64,000 nucleotides of DNA, taken from Rhodopirellula halodulae (GTDB taxonomy: Bacteria; Planctomycetota; Planctomycetia; Pirellulales; Pirellulaceae). Positions 19,101 to 27,512 of this stretch are shown piece after piece. The notes under the pieces were generated by a model. It saw only the letters and a list, made by a program, of their open reading frames with translations. It did no database searches and was not told the origin of the DNA. The stretch covers positions 124,001 to 188,000 of the forward strand of contig NZ_JAJKFV010000007.1 of assembly GCF_020966775.1 (NCBI RefSeq). The letters are read 5' to 3'. The stretch's first letter is position 1. Each line of letters begins with the position of its first letter. Both the position numbers and the translations under genes were made by a program.

Positions 19101-19709
19101 ACCGTCGTGGGCGTTGTCCGCATCGTCATCGTTTTCGTTCAGCGACCACACCGACGGTTGGCCGCCAAGAATGCGTCCTTTCGGAGCCAACACGGTGGTG
19201 GTGAAGCCTTGCCGTCGGAGTTTGTCAGCATCTGGAATTCGCGAAAGATCTTTGACTTGACGGTTCGTGACGACGTTGGCGTTCCAATAATCATCCGTTG
19301 CGTTTGGATTCGTCAGCGAGTCCGCACCGACTTCTTGATACGCGTTGATCCAACCGGCGTAGATGGTTTTGCCGGAGCAATCCAGGACACGACATCCCGG
19401 AGGAGGTTGCAACGAATCTCCCACCGCAACGATTCGACCGCGGCGGATCAACACATCGCCCGTGGAGTCATCGGCCTCGGCATCTTCATCCGTTGTCGGA
19501 CGTTCCGACACAGCGTCTGGTCCGACGATCAATGTGGCATTGGTCAGCAGCAGCGTGTCAGGAGCATTGGATCGCAACCCAACGGTGGGTTGGACGTTGC
19601 GAATGTCTTGAGCGGAGGCCAGCGGAATTGTCGCGGCGATCCAAAGAGCAAACGCGAATTGGCCCATCACGGTTGGACCCAGGCAATGAAACGGTCTCAA
19701 GGAACTCAC
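16188..19709 (-). CDS. Double amidohydrolase protein, one degenerate and one intact module
   Basis: A 1,173-residue exported protein; the signal peptide fits best from Met15 (MGQFAFALWIAATIPLASAQ, start 19667), although 19709 is also possible. The N-terminal amidohydrolase module (about 50-480) has its metal site changed to AGWINAYQE (118-126). Residues about 500-700 are very acidic linker and beta-sandwich sequence (Glu/Asp/Ser/Thr-rich). The C-terminal module (about 705-1125) keeps PGLIDCHSH, with His780 and His782 as metal ligands, a further WIHCHSY His pair and a late YNSDD Asp, and ends with PAKQLRIDDRVGSIEVGKDADLVVWSG. It is the likely hydrolytic subunit; the substrate is unknown but may be a cyclic amide or peptide. 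It is transcribed first, directly ahead of the 452-residue partner. Confidence 0.8.
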   Translation of the reverse strand: MSSLRPFHCLGPTVMGQFAFALWIAATIPLASAQDIRNVQPTVGLRSNAPDTLLLTNATLIVGPDAVSERPTTDEDAEADDSTGDVLIRRGRIVAVGDSLQPPPGCRVLDCSGKTIYAGWINAYQEVGADSLTNPNATDDYWNANVVTNRQVKDLSRIPDADKLRRQGFTTTVLAPKGRILGGQPSVWSLNENDDDADNAHDGPQRLRELEWMTAALSVPRPNDAGERYPNSPMGAVALLRQSLYDAIWYRDARAAHEANPSLPSPDRSATLQRLQAAIPSSTFVFDASNERMAMRAQKIAQEFSLKAMLRGSGREYREADLICDLDRVLLLPLNFPEAPDVSTPDAARETELITLMHWKFAPTNPGEMIRRGATVCLTADRLDDVGKFLDRWRTAVKRGLSKRDAIASVTTTPARLLGLERTHGRIAAGMSANLIVAEGDLFDDGTKIWKVFVDGQSFDIHDSGESKVQPLVGSWKLLLPAEAEIEAELKLTQKGGNLSAEILQRINESSTPASDSGDETESSEQKDADTEDTSTEPEDTKEPEDAKEDEPKPDKLKIQKIIQRIDQFAGQVTCDDEDSPLCQALSLPPGTHRIVVRSSAKSLSEVSEAYPLTMEIHAIGQPVRRIETTWLETETETTDNESDEVTSDDESDASEPPPQPATDEDNASDEEGESSEPTDETQESDTSQTATPLQIVRPLGAYGRSEPIASATRVLFRGALVWTCRDEANLKVPETPMDVLVEDGKIVAVEDHITIPTGDECLVIDASGKHITPGLIDCHSHAATDGGVNESGQVVTAEVRVGDFIDHTDITIYRQLAGGVTTANILHGSANPIGGQNQVVKFRWGDSMDDFRFRDAPLGIKFALGENVKRNTSRYPNTRMGVEQLLRDQFLAAREYAAAHRRWNSGNRETLPPRIDLQMEALMEIQNGDRWIHCHSYRQDEIMATLDVLDEFGIKIGTLQHILEGYKVADRMAEHGAMASSFADWWAYKFEVYDAIPYNGVLMHNRGIVVSYNSDDAELGRHLNTEAGKAIKYGGVPATEALKFVTLNPAKQLRIDDRVGSIEVGKDADLVVWSGPPMATTTRCEQTWIDGRPMFRLEDNAELQQRDEAWRNELIQELLDGKPKSDNAPPSSQKSSRHVELAEEERWLRYDEYCNSKGAQQNAQTQQTEARR

Positions 19710-19825
19710 TCGACGAAAAAGTGGACAACGATCGTTGAGGGGAAACCAATGGGGAGAGCCTGCTGTGAAATGCAGATTGGTCCTGGGCAGGATAGTCGCT
19801 CGGCGGCGGTGACGCGAACCACTCG

Positions 19826-20296
19826 CTACGAGGACGAGCCTGCCCGCCGAATGGCCCGAGTCAGCAAACGATCAAACGTCGAGGCAAATGCCTTTTTGTC
19901 TTTGGGACCGTACGGCGCACTCCCGCCGGTTTCCATTCCGGCACCACGCAGTTCGTCCATGAAGTTCCGCATCGAAAGGCGACTGGCGATGTTCGCGCTG
20001 GAGTATTCCTCGCCGCGCGGGTCCACGACCGCCAAACCTTTGTCCACCAACATCCCCGCCAACGGGAGGTCGGCTGTGACCGCGAGTTCCCCCGGTTCGC
20101 CGTGACGCACGATGTATCGGTCGGCTTGATCGGCACCGTCGCGCACGACGACGCAGCGAACGGTGGTCGCATTGGCCGGAGTCGTCACCATCGAATTGGC
20201 GACCAAAATGGTTTCGATTTGCAAACGATTCGCGGCACGAAAGACCACCTCTTTGACATCACGAGGCGCGGCGTCGGCATCGATCCAAATTTTCAT
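19826..20296 (-). CDS. YaiI/YqxD family protein (UPF0178, DUF188)
   Basis: A 156-residue cytosolic protein. It begins [24 protein letters not shown], the diagnostic N-terminus of the YaiI/YqxD (DUF188) family, and continues with [18 protein letters not shown] and the [14 protein letters not shown] and [12 protein letters not shown] segments, all typical of this family's PIN-like fold. The aspartates in IDADA and GADQAD are the conserved acidic residues. A start at 20353 would add 19 residues before the conserved Met and is rejected. The biological role of the family is unsettled. The gene is divergent from the sulfatase gene. Confidence 0.9.
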   Translation of the reverse strand: MKIWIDADAAPRDVKEVVFRAANRLQIETILVANSMVTTPANATTVRCVVVRDGADQADRYIVRHGEPGELAVTADLPLAGMLVDKGLAVVDPRGEEYSSANIASRLSMRNFMDELRGAGMETGGSAPYGPKDKKAFASTFDRLLTRAIRRAGSSS

Positions 20297-20446
20297 CGTG
20301 GCGTTTCTTCCCGCAATACAACACCTTTCCTGCCAAACCGAACTTGGATCCATCTCGAAGCCCGCTTCGCGTCCACAATGGTGTGGCCGTTCGGTTTAAA
20401 CTAGCCGGTTCCTACCAAGTTTCCCACCTCCTACCACGGCTCCGTC

Positions 20447-22777
20447 ATGATTCACACGCCGGGATTGCGCAGCTTCGAGCCCCCGCATCGGTTGTCCTCT
20501 TTGTCATCACGTTTTCAATCGTTCGCTCGCAAGCGTATCCCGTTGAAGGCTCGGCTTCCGTTCAAGGCTCAACGCGACGCGGTGAAAGTTTCGTTGATTG
20601 CGTTGACGTTGGTCTGCGGTTTGGTCGCGACCAATACGGTGGCCGCACAAGACGCGAAGAAGAAACGCCCCAACATCGTGTTTGTCTTTTCAGATGACCA
20701 CGCGTTGCAAGCCATTGGGGCTTACGGATCCAAAATCAATCAAACGCCGAACTTGGATCGTATCGCCAACGAAGGCGCCGTCTTTCACAATTCGTTTTGT
20801 GCCAACTCCATCTGTGGGCCATCGCGAGCTTGCATCTTGACGGGCAAGCACAGCCACATCAACGGTTTTCTTCGCAATGGCAATCGCTTCGACGGAACGC
20901 AGATGACGTTCCCCAAGCTGTTGCAGGATGTGGGTTATCAAACGGCGTTGATTGGCAAGTGGCACCTGGGTACCGATCCCGTCGGCTTCGATCATTGGGA
21001 GATCCTGCCGGGGCAAGGCAACTACTACAACCCAGACTTCATCCAAATGGATGGCAGTCGAAAACGGTACACGGGCTACGTCACTGACATCATCACGAAC
21101 AACACTTTGGATTGGTTGAAGAACCAACGCGACGCAGATGAACCCTTCGTGCTGATGTGCCAACATAAAGCACCGCACCGGAACTGGTCGCCTCCGCCCC
21201 GGCACTTTGATCTCTACAAAGGCGTTGAGATCCCCGAACCCGATTCGCTGTTTGACGATTACTCAGGACGCACCAAGCTTCTGAACGAAAGCGAGATGTC
21301 TTTGGAGCGGCATTTCTACTGGGGGCACGACATGAAGTTTCATGGAGAGAGTCTGTTCCCCGAGCACTTCCTGGCGCGTTTGGGCAACGGCGAATACCGC
21401 CGGATGAATGACGAGCAAAAGGCCGAATGGGATGCGGCGTACGAACCCGAAAATCAGAAACTGATCGCCGACATGCAAGCCGGCAAGATGTCCAGCAAAG
21501 ACGTCACGAAATGGAAGTACCAGCGCTACATGAAAGACTACCTGGGGTGTGTCCAAGCGGTCGACGATAGCGTGGGTGAGTTGTTGGCGTACCTGGATGA
21601 GTCCGGTTTAGCTGAAAACACCATCGTGATTTACAGCAGCGATCAAGGTTTCTACTTGGGCGAACATGGTTGGTACGACAAACGATGGATGTTCGAGGAA
21701 TCATTGCGAATGCCGTTCTTGATCCGTTGGCCGGGCGTGATTGACCCCGGTACGCAGAGCACCGCGATGATTCAAAACATCGATTACGCACCAACGTTTT
21801 TGGAAATCGCGGGAGCTGAAATCCCAGAGTCGATTCAAGGTCGCAGCATGGTGTCCATGATGCATGATGATTGCCGAGCCTCGACGACTTGGCGCGACGC
21901 TATTTACTACGCGTACTACGAAAACGCGGCTGTGCACATGGTGCCGGTCCACGATGGCGTGCGAACGGATCGCTACAAGTTGATGTTCTTCCCACGTGGC
22001 CGACAGTGGAACTTGTTCGATCTGGAAAAGGACCCGCAGGAGATGCAGTCGGTGCATGACGATCCGGCGTACGAAGCCATTCTGGCTGGACTGCAGAAAC
22101 GCTACTACGATCTGCGGGATTTGTATGACGTCAACACGGCGGTGATTCCGGCGACGCGCGGCGATGAGCCTGGTTGGCAGAAACGCAACGCTTCCATGAA
22201 CAAGTTGGCGAAGACCGCGAAACCGAAGTTGGCGTTCATCGGTGATTCCATCACCCAGGGATGGGAAGGACGTGGCAAACAAGTTTGGGCTGACAACTAC
22301 GCCCAGTACGACGCGATCAATCTTGGGATCGGCGGTGACCGGACCGAGCACATCATTTGGCGTCTGACGCACGGTAACCTTGGCAAGATCAAGCCTGAGG
22401 TCGCCGTGTTGATGATCGGTACCAACAACACCGGCCACTTCATGCAAGACCCAACGCAAATCGCGGACGGTGTCGAGGAAATCTTAGACATTTTGCGTGA
22501 GCGTTTGCCGAACACCAAAGTGGTGCTGCAGGCCATTTTGCCGCGTGGGAAATCGGAGTTGGATTTGCAGCGTTTGAACAACATCGCGGTGAATGACCGC
22601 ATCGCGAATTTTGCCGACGATGAACACGTGGTCTACGTGGATCTGGGGGATCATTTCCTGAACGAGGACGGAACGATCGACCCAGCCATCATGCCCGATT
22701 ATCTGCACCTGTCCGAACGCGGTTACGAAATCTGGGCAGAAGCCTTGGCCCCCACGCTTGAGTCCCTCGGGCTGTGA
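20447..22777 (+). CDS. Sulfatase fused to a GDSL/SGNH hydrolase
   Basis: A 776-residue exported protein. A long basic N-region precedes the signal core (VSLIALTLVCGLVATNTVAAQ). The sulfatase domain (about 74-560) has the metal ligands SDDH (82-85) and the CGPSR motif with Cys123 as the residue converted to formylglycine, followed by LTGKHS. The C-terminal domain (about 590-776) is an SGNH hydrolase: GDSITQG with nucleophile Ser601, the Gly block GIGGDRT, the Asn block GTNN and the catalytic Asp751-His754 pair in PDYLHLS. One protein may thus remove sulfate and acyl groups from the same polysaccharide. Its TGA stop is the first unit of a heptanucleotide repeat. Confidence 0.9.
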   Translation: MIHTPGLRSFEPPHRLSSLSSRFQSFARKRIPLKARLPFKAQRDAVKVSLIALTLVCGLVATNTVAAQDAKKKRPNIVFVFSDDHALQAIGAYGSKINQTPNLDRIANEGAVFHNSFCANSICGPSRACILTGKHSHINGFLRNGNRFDGTQMTFPKLLQDVGYQTALIGKWHLGTDPVGFDHWEILPGQGNYYNPDFIQMDGSRKRYTGYVTDIITNNTLDWLKNQRDADEPFVLMCQHKAPHRNWSPPPRHFDLYKGVEIPEPDSLFDDYSGRTKLLNESEMSLERHFYWGHDMKFHGESLFPEHFLARLGNGEYRRMNDEQKAEWDAAYEPENQKLIADMQAGKMSSKDVTKWKYQRYMKDYLGCVQAVDDSVGELLAYLDESGLAENTIVIYSSDQGFYLGEHGWYDKRWMFEESLRMPFLIRWPGVIDPGTQSTAMIQNIDYAPTFLEIAGAEIPESIQGRSMVSMMHDDCRASTTWRDAIYYAYYENAAVHMVPVHDGVRTDRYKLMFFPRGRQWNLFDLEKDPQEMQSVHDDPAYEAILAGLQKRYYDLRDLYDVNTAVIPATRGDEPGWQKRNASMNKLAKTAKPKLAFIGDSITQGWEGRGKQVWADNYAQYDAINLGIGGDRTEHIIWRLTHGNLGKIKPEVAVLMIGTNNTGHFMQDPTQIADGVEEILDILRERLPNTKVVLQAILPRGKSELDLQRLNNIAVNDRIANFADDEHVVYVDLGDHFLNEDGTIDPAIMPDYLHLSERGYEIWAEALAPTLESLGL

Positions 22778-22879
22778 GGTCTGAGGTCTGAGGTCTGAGG
22801 TCTGAGGTCTGAGGTCTGAGGTCTGAGGTCTGAGGTCTGAGGTCTGAGGTCTGAGGTCTGAGGTCTGAGGTCTGAGGTC
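22775..22879. repeat. Perfect heptanucleotide microsatellite (TGAGGTC)15
   Basis: Fifteen uninterrupted copies of TGAGGTC run from 22775 to 22879, followed by a degenerate sixteenth unit TGAGATT. The first TGA is the stop codon of the sulfatase gene. Because 7 is not a multiple of 3, the array puts stop codons in all three plus-strand frames, whereas all three minus-strand frames read the repeating peptide DLRPQTS. Copy number is expected to be variable. Confidence 0.95.
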
Positions 22880-23273
22880 TGAGATTGTCGCGGATCGCTC
22901 CGCGGTCCGCGCTCGAACACGTTGCAAAAGTCGGCCGCACCCGGCCGACTACCAGAGTAGAACATTTGTCTCAAATGTTCCGCTGAACCAATTGGCATCG
23001 CCGCGTCACGTACTCCTCGCATTTTGTAGGTCATGGCCCCGCCTGACGCTTGGTGATCATCCGATTGATTTCGCTTGTCGTTCAATTGGATGACTGGAGA
23101 CCTCGCTTTGTTGTCACAAAGCATCGGCCGGGGCGTCATGTGAGACATGGCCTACGGCGGTCATTCAACCCACGCGACAATTCGCTTGGATTGAGGTGGC
23201 GGTGGAGGCAGCAATCTCGGTACTCTCGGCAGCTCGGACCGCCTCGCCTCTTGGAACTCATTCGCTCATTCAG
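22880..23273. other. Intergenic region with two adjacent perfect hairpins
   Basis: About 390 bp between the heptamer array and the patatin start. It holds a stem-loop with arms AGTCGGCC/GGCCGACT at 22929-22950 and a second with arms GAACATTT/AAATGTTC at 22960-22980. A minus-strand frame of moderate quality crosses the interval into the repeat; it is not accepted as a gene. No RNA was recognised. Confidence 0.5.
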
Positions 23274-24464
23274 ATGAAGATCGCACTGGCCTTTTCCGGT
23301 GGAGGCGTTCGCGCCACGGTGTTTCATCTTGGCGTGCTCGCGCGACTGGCACGCGAAAACCTGCTGGGGAATGTCTCTTCCATCAGCAGCGTCTCCGGCG
23401 GATCGTTGGCCGCGGGATTGGTGTTCGCGACCACCGGGCATCGATGGCCGTCCAGTCACGAGTACCTGCACGAAGTCGTGCCGGAAATTTTGCGGCTGCT
23501 GACCACTCGAAACTTGCAACGATCGTATGTTTTGAAATCGTTGATGTTTCCGTGGCAAATTCTCAGCGGCCGAGCCTCGGTTTTGGGGGACGAATTGGAA
23601 CGCCAATGGAACATCCAAGGCGACCTGTCCGATTTGCCGGAGTCACCTCGTTGGTTGATCAATGCGACCTGTTACCAGACCGGCAAGAATTGGCGGTTTG
23701 AACGTGACTTGATGGGTGACTATCAAACCAAATACATCGTCGACCCGAAGTTTCGGTTGTCCCATGCGTTGGCAGCCTCCGCGGCGGTTCCTGGGTTGAT
23801 CGGCCCGTTGATTCTGAAATCCAAACACCATCGTTGGAATGAATTCCGCCATGACGAGTGGAAATCGATTCCGCCCAAATACAAACGTCTGCATCTGTGG
23901 GACGGCGGCGTCTATGACAACTTGGGTGTGGAGGCTCTGTTCAAGCCTGGATTGGGGTTGGCTGATGGAAGCGACTTTTTAATCGTGTGCGATGCATCGC
24001 GTCCGTTGGCACATGAGACACGTCGGTCACGTTGGCGGCCAGGCTATTTGAAAGCCTCGATGCGGTTGATCGATGTCGCGACGGATCAGGTCCGCAGCCT
24101 CCGAGCCAGAATGCTGATCGAATACTTCAAGCAAAACCCTGGCACCGGCGCTTACCTGCGGTTGGGATTGAAGAACAAACGTCCGGGTCCCCAAAGTGAA
24201 TCGCCGTTGTCATCAAGCGACCCCGCTCTTCAGCGTGCAGGCAAATCTGCCAGCAAGGCTCATTGGAACGAGCAACCATCGCTCACCGATGACGAAGTCA
24301 AACGCGTTGCGAAAATCGAGACGACGCTGCGACGTTTGAGTCATCATGAATTCAGCCTGTTGTTTCGCCATGGCTATGAAGTCGCCAATGGCACGTTGGC
24401 TCGCTACGGTGGTGAATCACTCGACCAAATCCCGCGTCATCGAGTGCGTTTGCGAGCCGCGTGA
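23274..24464 (+). CDS. Patatin-like phospholipase
   Basis: A 396-residue protein starting MKIALAFSGGGVRATVFHLG. The oxyanion-hole motif SGGGVRA is at 8-14, the nucleophile is Ser41 in SVSGGSLAAG (GxSxG with Ser at the first Gly) and the catalytic Asp lies in DGGVYDNLG, the DG(G/A) dyad motif. Together they define the patatin/iPLA2 Ser-Asp dyad, which cleaves acyl esters of membrane phospholipids. An in-frame GTG/ATG region from 23196 would add 26 residues without signal character, so the internal Met is preferred. There is no signal peptide, so it is probably cytosolic or membrane-associated. Confidence 0.85.
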   Translation: MKIALAFSGGGVRATVFHLGVLARLARENLLGNVSSISSVSGGSLAAGLVFATTGHRWPSSHEYLHEVVPEILRLLTTRNLQRSYVLKSLMFPWQILSGRASVLGDELERQWNIQGDLSDLPESPRWLINATCYQTGKNWRFERDLMGDYQTKYIVDPKFRLSHALAASAAVPGLIGPLILKSKHHRWNEFRHDEWKSIPPKYKRLHLWDGGVYDNLGVEALFKPGLGLADGSDFLIVCDASRPLAHETRRSRWRPGYLKASMRLIDVATDQVRSLRARMLIEYFKQNPGTGAYLRLGLKNKRPGPQSESPLSSSDPALQRAGKSASKAHWNEQPSLTDDEVKRVAKIETTLRRLSHHEFSLLFRHGYEVANGTLARYGGESLDQIPRHRVRLRAA

Positions 24465-24615
24465 ATTCGGGGCATCGGATTCACACACTCATCGATGAAG
24501 AAACCGTGAACCGCGGGCTTGGGGGTCAGGCAACGAGGCCACAGGTTGCTAGAATTCGGCCCAGCAACGGGGCCAATCTCGTTGTTTTCTTCGTGCCATT
24601 CACGCTCACCTGCTC

Positions 24616-25938
24616 ATGACGTCTGGTTCTTCCTCCGGTCCCAACGAACTACGCCGCGATGTGGGATTGTTCGGAGCCATGATGATGGGGCTGGGTTCCA
24701 TTGTGGGAACCGGAGTGTTCGTCAGCATCGGAATCGCGGCAGGGATCACCGGGCCATCGGTGGTCTTCGCCATCGTGGTGGCGGCTTTGGTCGCGACGTT
24801 CAATGGATTGAGCAGCGCTCAATTGGCGGCACAGCATCCGGTCAGCGGCGGCACCTACGAGTATGGCTATCGATGGTTGTCGCCATCGCTGGGATTCGCG
24901 GCCGGATGGATGTTCTTGTGTGCAAAATCCGCGTCCGCAGCGACCGCCGCACTGGGGTTTGCCGGCTATGCGTTGCAACTATTCCATGTGGAACGAACGG
25001 AATGGATCGTCCCGTTGGCTTTAGGGGCGGTGGTTGTCATTTCGGCGTTGTTGCTCGGTGGGATTCGTCGCTCCAATTGGGCGAACATCGCGATTGTCAG
25101 CACGACGTTGATCTCGCTCGCGGCGTTTGTTCTAGCCGGTTTGCCCAGCGTTTTCCGCGAAGGAGCGAGTCAGATGACGCCACTGTTCGCTTCCTCGGAG
25201 GCTCCCACTGCGATGCGGCAATTTCTGGAAGCTTGTGCGTTGATGTTCGTCGCTTACACGGGCTATGGTCGAATCGCGACGTTGGGGGAAGAAGTCCACG
25301 ATCCAAGACGAACGATCCCGCGAGCGATCATCTTGACCTTGGCGGTTTCGTCATTGTTGTACGTCGTTGTCGGTGGAGTCGCGGTAGCGGCGTCGGGCAC
25401 CGAGTTGTTGAGTGGTGAGGCTTCCCAACAAGCTGCGCCGTTGCAGTTGGTCGCGGATTCGCTGAACGTTCCTTTGGTTGGGACGCTCGTTTCCATTGGA
25501 GCCGTCACCGCGATGTTGGGCGTGTTGTTGAATCTGATCCTCGGGCTTTCTCGGGTCGTTTTCGCGATGGGACGGCGAGGCGACTTGCCCTCCGCCGCGG
25601 CAAACGTTTCATCGACCAACGCGACACCGAACGTCGCGGTGGTGTTGGTTGGGATTGGCGTTTCCGGATTGACGTTGATCGGAGACGTCAAGACAACATG
25701 GTCTTTCAGCGCATTCACCGTGCTGGTGTACTACGCGTTGACAAATCTCTCCGCGACGCGGTTGACGAAAGAGGAGCGGTTGTTTTCTCCGGTCATTCCT
25801 TGGTTGGGCCTGCTGTCGTGTCTGGGGCTCGCCTTTTGGGTGCAGCCGGAGATTTGGCTTATCGGGCTGGGGTTGCTGATCATCGGTTGGGCGTTTCAAG
25901 CGATGATGCGAAAGCTGAATGCTCGCAACGTTCGGTGA
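24616..25938 (+). CDS. APC-superfamily amino acid permease
   Basis: A 440-residue inner-membrane protein with about 12 hydrophobic helices. After a short cytosolic N-terminus it enters TM1 with GLGSIVGTGVFVSIGIAAG, the glycine-rich unwound helix that binds the substrate backbone in APC transporters. TM3 region HPVSGGTYEYGYRWLSP is also a family hallmark, as is YTGYGRIATLGEEVHDPRRTIPRAI before TM7. It imports an amino acid or related amine; specificity cannot be read. It sits 150 bp after the patatin gene on the same strand and may have its own promoter. Confidence 0.88.
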   Translation: MTSGSSSGPNELRRDVGLFGAMMMGLGSIVGTGVFVSIGIAAGITGPSVVFAIVVAALVATFNGLSSAQLAAQHPVSGGTYEYGYRWLSPSLGFAAGWMFLCAKSASAATAALGFAGYALQLFHVERTEWIVPLALGAVVVISALLLGGIRRSNWANIAIVSTTLISLAAFVLAGLPSVFREGASQMTPLFASSEAPTAMRQFLEACALMFVAYTGYGRIATLGEEVHDPRRTIPRAIILTLAVSSLLYVVVGGVAVAASGTELLSGEASQQAAPLQLVADSLNVPLVGTLVSIGAVTAMLGVLLNLILGLSRVVFAMGRRGDLPSAAANVSSTNATPNVAVVLVGIGVSGLTLIGDVKTTWSFSAFTVLVYYALTNLSATRLTKEERLFSPVIPWLGLLSCLGLAFWVQPEIWLIGLGLLIIGWAFQAMMRKLNARNVR

Positions 25939-25980
25939 CAGAGTTTCTCAGGTTGATGTGGCTCAGGCGGGTGATGTGGC

Positions 25981-27306
25981 TCAGTCAGGCGATTGCAACT
26001 CTTGTCGCAGTGCCGCCATGGTTTCTTGTTGACGTTTTGAAACGAACTGCCGTGCCTGTTCCGTTTTTGCTAAAGCATCCTCGCGAGCGGTGACCAAACT
26101 CATGACCGTTGGCACCAAGCGTTCACGATCGGACACCGAGTCCAGGTCAAACAACCAATCGCCCAGCCCGATGTCTTGCCACATGAATCCTTTGGTGGTT
26201 TGTTCTTCGAACCGGCAGACGATGGCGGGAACACCGTGGCCGATGCACATGATCGGCGAGTGCATTTCATTGCCAAACAAGCCCGCACTTTGCGTGTAGA
26301 CGCTGACCGCTTCGCCGGTGAGCCAATAGTTGGGCCGCCACACGACCTTGGGTAAGACGTCGTTCGGCAAGCGATCCATCAGCATTTCTTTGCCAACGGC
26401 CATCTGCGTGCGATCTTCCGGACAAACCAAGACCTTGTGGTCCGTTTCGCGAGCGATCCGAACGATGGCCTCTCGCAGCAACACATGATCGTGTTCCTTC
26501 ATGGCCTCGTTCCGAGTGTGTTTGATTGGATCGAATTTCCGGCCTTTCTTGATGGTCCAGTAGGGCGTGTAACGAAGTCGCGGAATGCAGCAAAGGAACT
26601 TTCCTGGTTGCAGTTGATTCGCTTCGAGGAAACGATCGGCCGCGGGTTTGTCTCGCAGGTCACACGCGAAGGCACCGTCGGGACCGAACTCCATGATGGG
26701 TGATGACGCACCAAGACGCTTTGCCAAGTCCAGTGACTTGCTGTCGCGGAAGAAGACGAAACGTGCCTGCGACAGCACGTCGACCGAACGAGCCATGGCA
26801 TCCTCGTCACGGTTGCTCGTCGCCGAGGACTTTTTCATTGGGAACGTGATTCCATAGATGCCGTAAGGTTTGCCGGTCTCTTCGTGCCACCGAACCAAGT
26901 CTCGTTCCGCGACGATGGACGCACCGGATCCATGCAGTAGAAAGTCGCATTCTTGGAAGGCTTGTTGAAGTTCTTTTGAACGCGGTTTGGCGATCTTCAG
27001 TCGGGGGAATTCGGTTCGCAACAACGCTTCCACTCCGTTGTCCACGTTGGATGGCCACAGCGTGACTTCGGCTTCGGGAAGATGCTCGCGCAGCAAGCTC
27101 AGCACGCCAGGGGTGTGAGCGATGTCGCCGATGTTGACGGTCTGCCACGACGATCGAAGCAGAATGCGTTGGGGCGATTCACCCGATGCTGCAAACAAAG
27201 AACGCAGAGGGCTCAAGTTTGCCGAGCAGCCGACGGATGCTGCCGCCCCGGCGATCAGGCGACGACGAGAAAGCGAGACGCGAGGTGGGGTGTTGTTGGA
27301 AGGCAT
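25981..27306 (-). CDS. Tat-exported polysaccharide pyruvyltransferase-like protein
   Basis: A 441-residue protein. The N-terminus has a twin-arginine signal ([16 protein letters not shown], 11-26). The body follows the WcaK/CsaB pyruvyltransferase pattern: [30 protein letters not shown] at the start, [17 protein letters not shown] in the middle, and late segments [31 protein letters not shown] and [25 protein letters not shown]. Enzymes of this family add a ketal pyruvate from PEP to polysaccharides in the cytosol, so export of this one is odd: PEP is not expected outside. It may have another activity. It converges on the APC permease gene. Confidence 0.75.
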   Translation of the reverse strand: MPSNNTPPRVSLSRRRLIAGAAASVGCSANLSPLRSLFAASGESPQRILLRSSWQTVNIGDIAHTPGVLSLLREHLPEAEVTLWPSNVDNGVEALLRTEFPRLKIAKPRSKELQQAFQECDFLLHGSGASIVAERDLVRWHEETGKPYGIYGITFPMKKSSATSNRDEDAMARSVDVLSQARFVFFRDSKSLDLAKRLGASSPIMEFGPDGAFACDLRDKPAADRFLEANQLQPGKFLCCIPRLRYTPYWTIKKGRKFDPIKHTRNEAMKEHDHVLLREAIVRIARETDHKVLVCPEDRTQMAVGKEMLMDRLPNDVLPKVVWRPNYWLTGEAVSVYTQSAGLFGNEMHSPIMCIGHGVPAIVCRFEEQTTKGFMWQDIGLGDWLFDLDSVSDRERLVPTVMSLVTAREDALAKTEQARQFVSKRQQETMAALRQELQSPD

Positions 27307-27324
27307 GAAAAATGGCGGGGAAAG

Positions 27325-27360
27325 GTGGGGCAGGCTGCCGTAGGAAAGTGGGGCAGGCTG
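27325..27360. repeat. Short direct repeat GTGGGGCAGGCTG (2 copies)
   Basis: Identical 13-bp copies at 27325-27337 and 27348-27360, 23 bp apart, lie just upstream of the pyruvyltransferase-like gene on its non-coding leader side. Their meaning is unclear; they could be an operator or a chance repeat. Confidence 0.5.
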
Positions 27361-27512
27361 TGTTGCGGGAATGCCAATCGTAGTTGAGTTTTGAGCGTGA
27401 AGTCGTGGTCGAGGACCGAAGCCAACGAGAATCGAAGAAAGTTTTGGTTTTTCCTGTCATGATTTCGGGGCACCGGATAAGGAACCCATGAAGGCAAATT
27501 TTGGGAGTGAAC

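Noticed and set aside
22484-23148. Minus-strand frames containing DLRPQTS repeats
   Set aside because: All three frames are open across the heptamer because its reverse complement lacks stops; the repeated peptide is a by-product of the microsatellite. The part upstream (22886-23148) is moderately protein-like but has no support.
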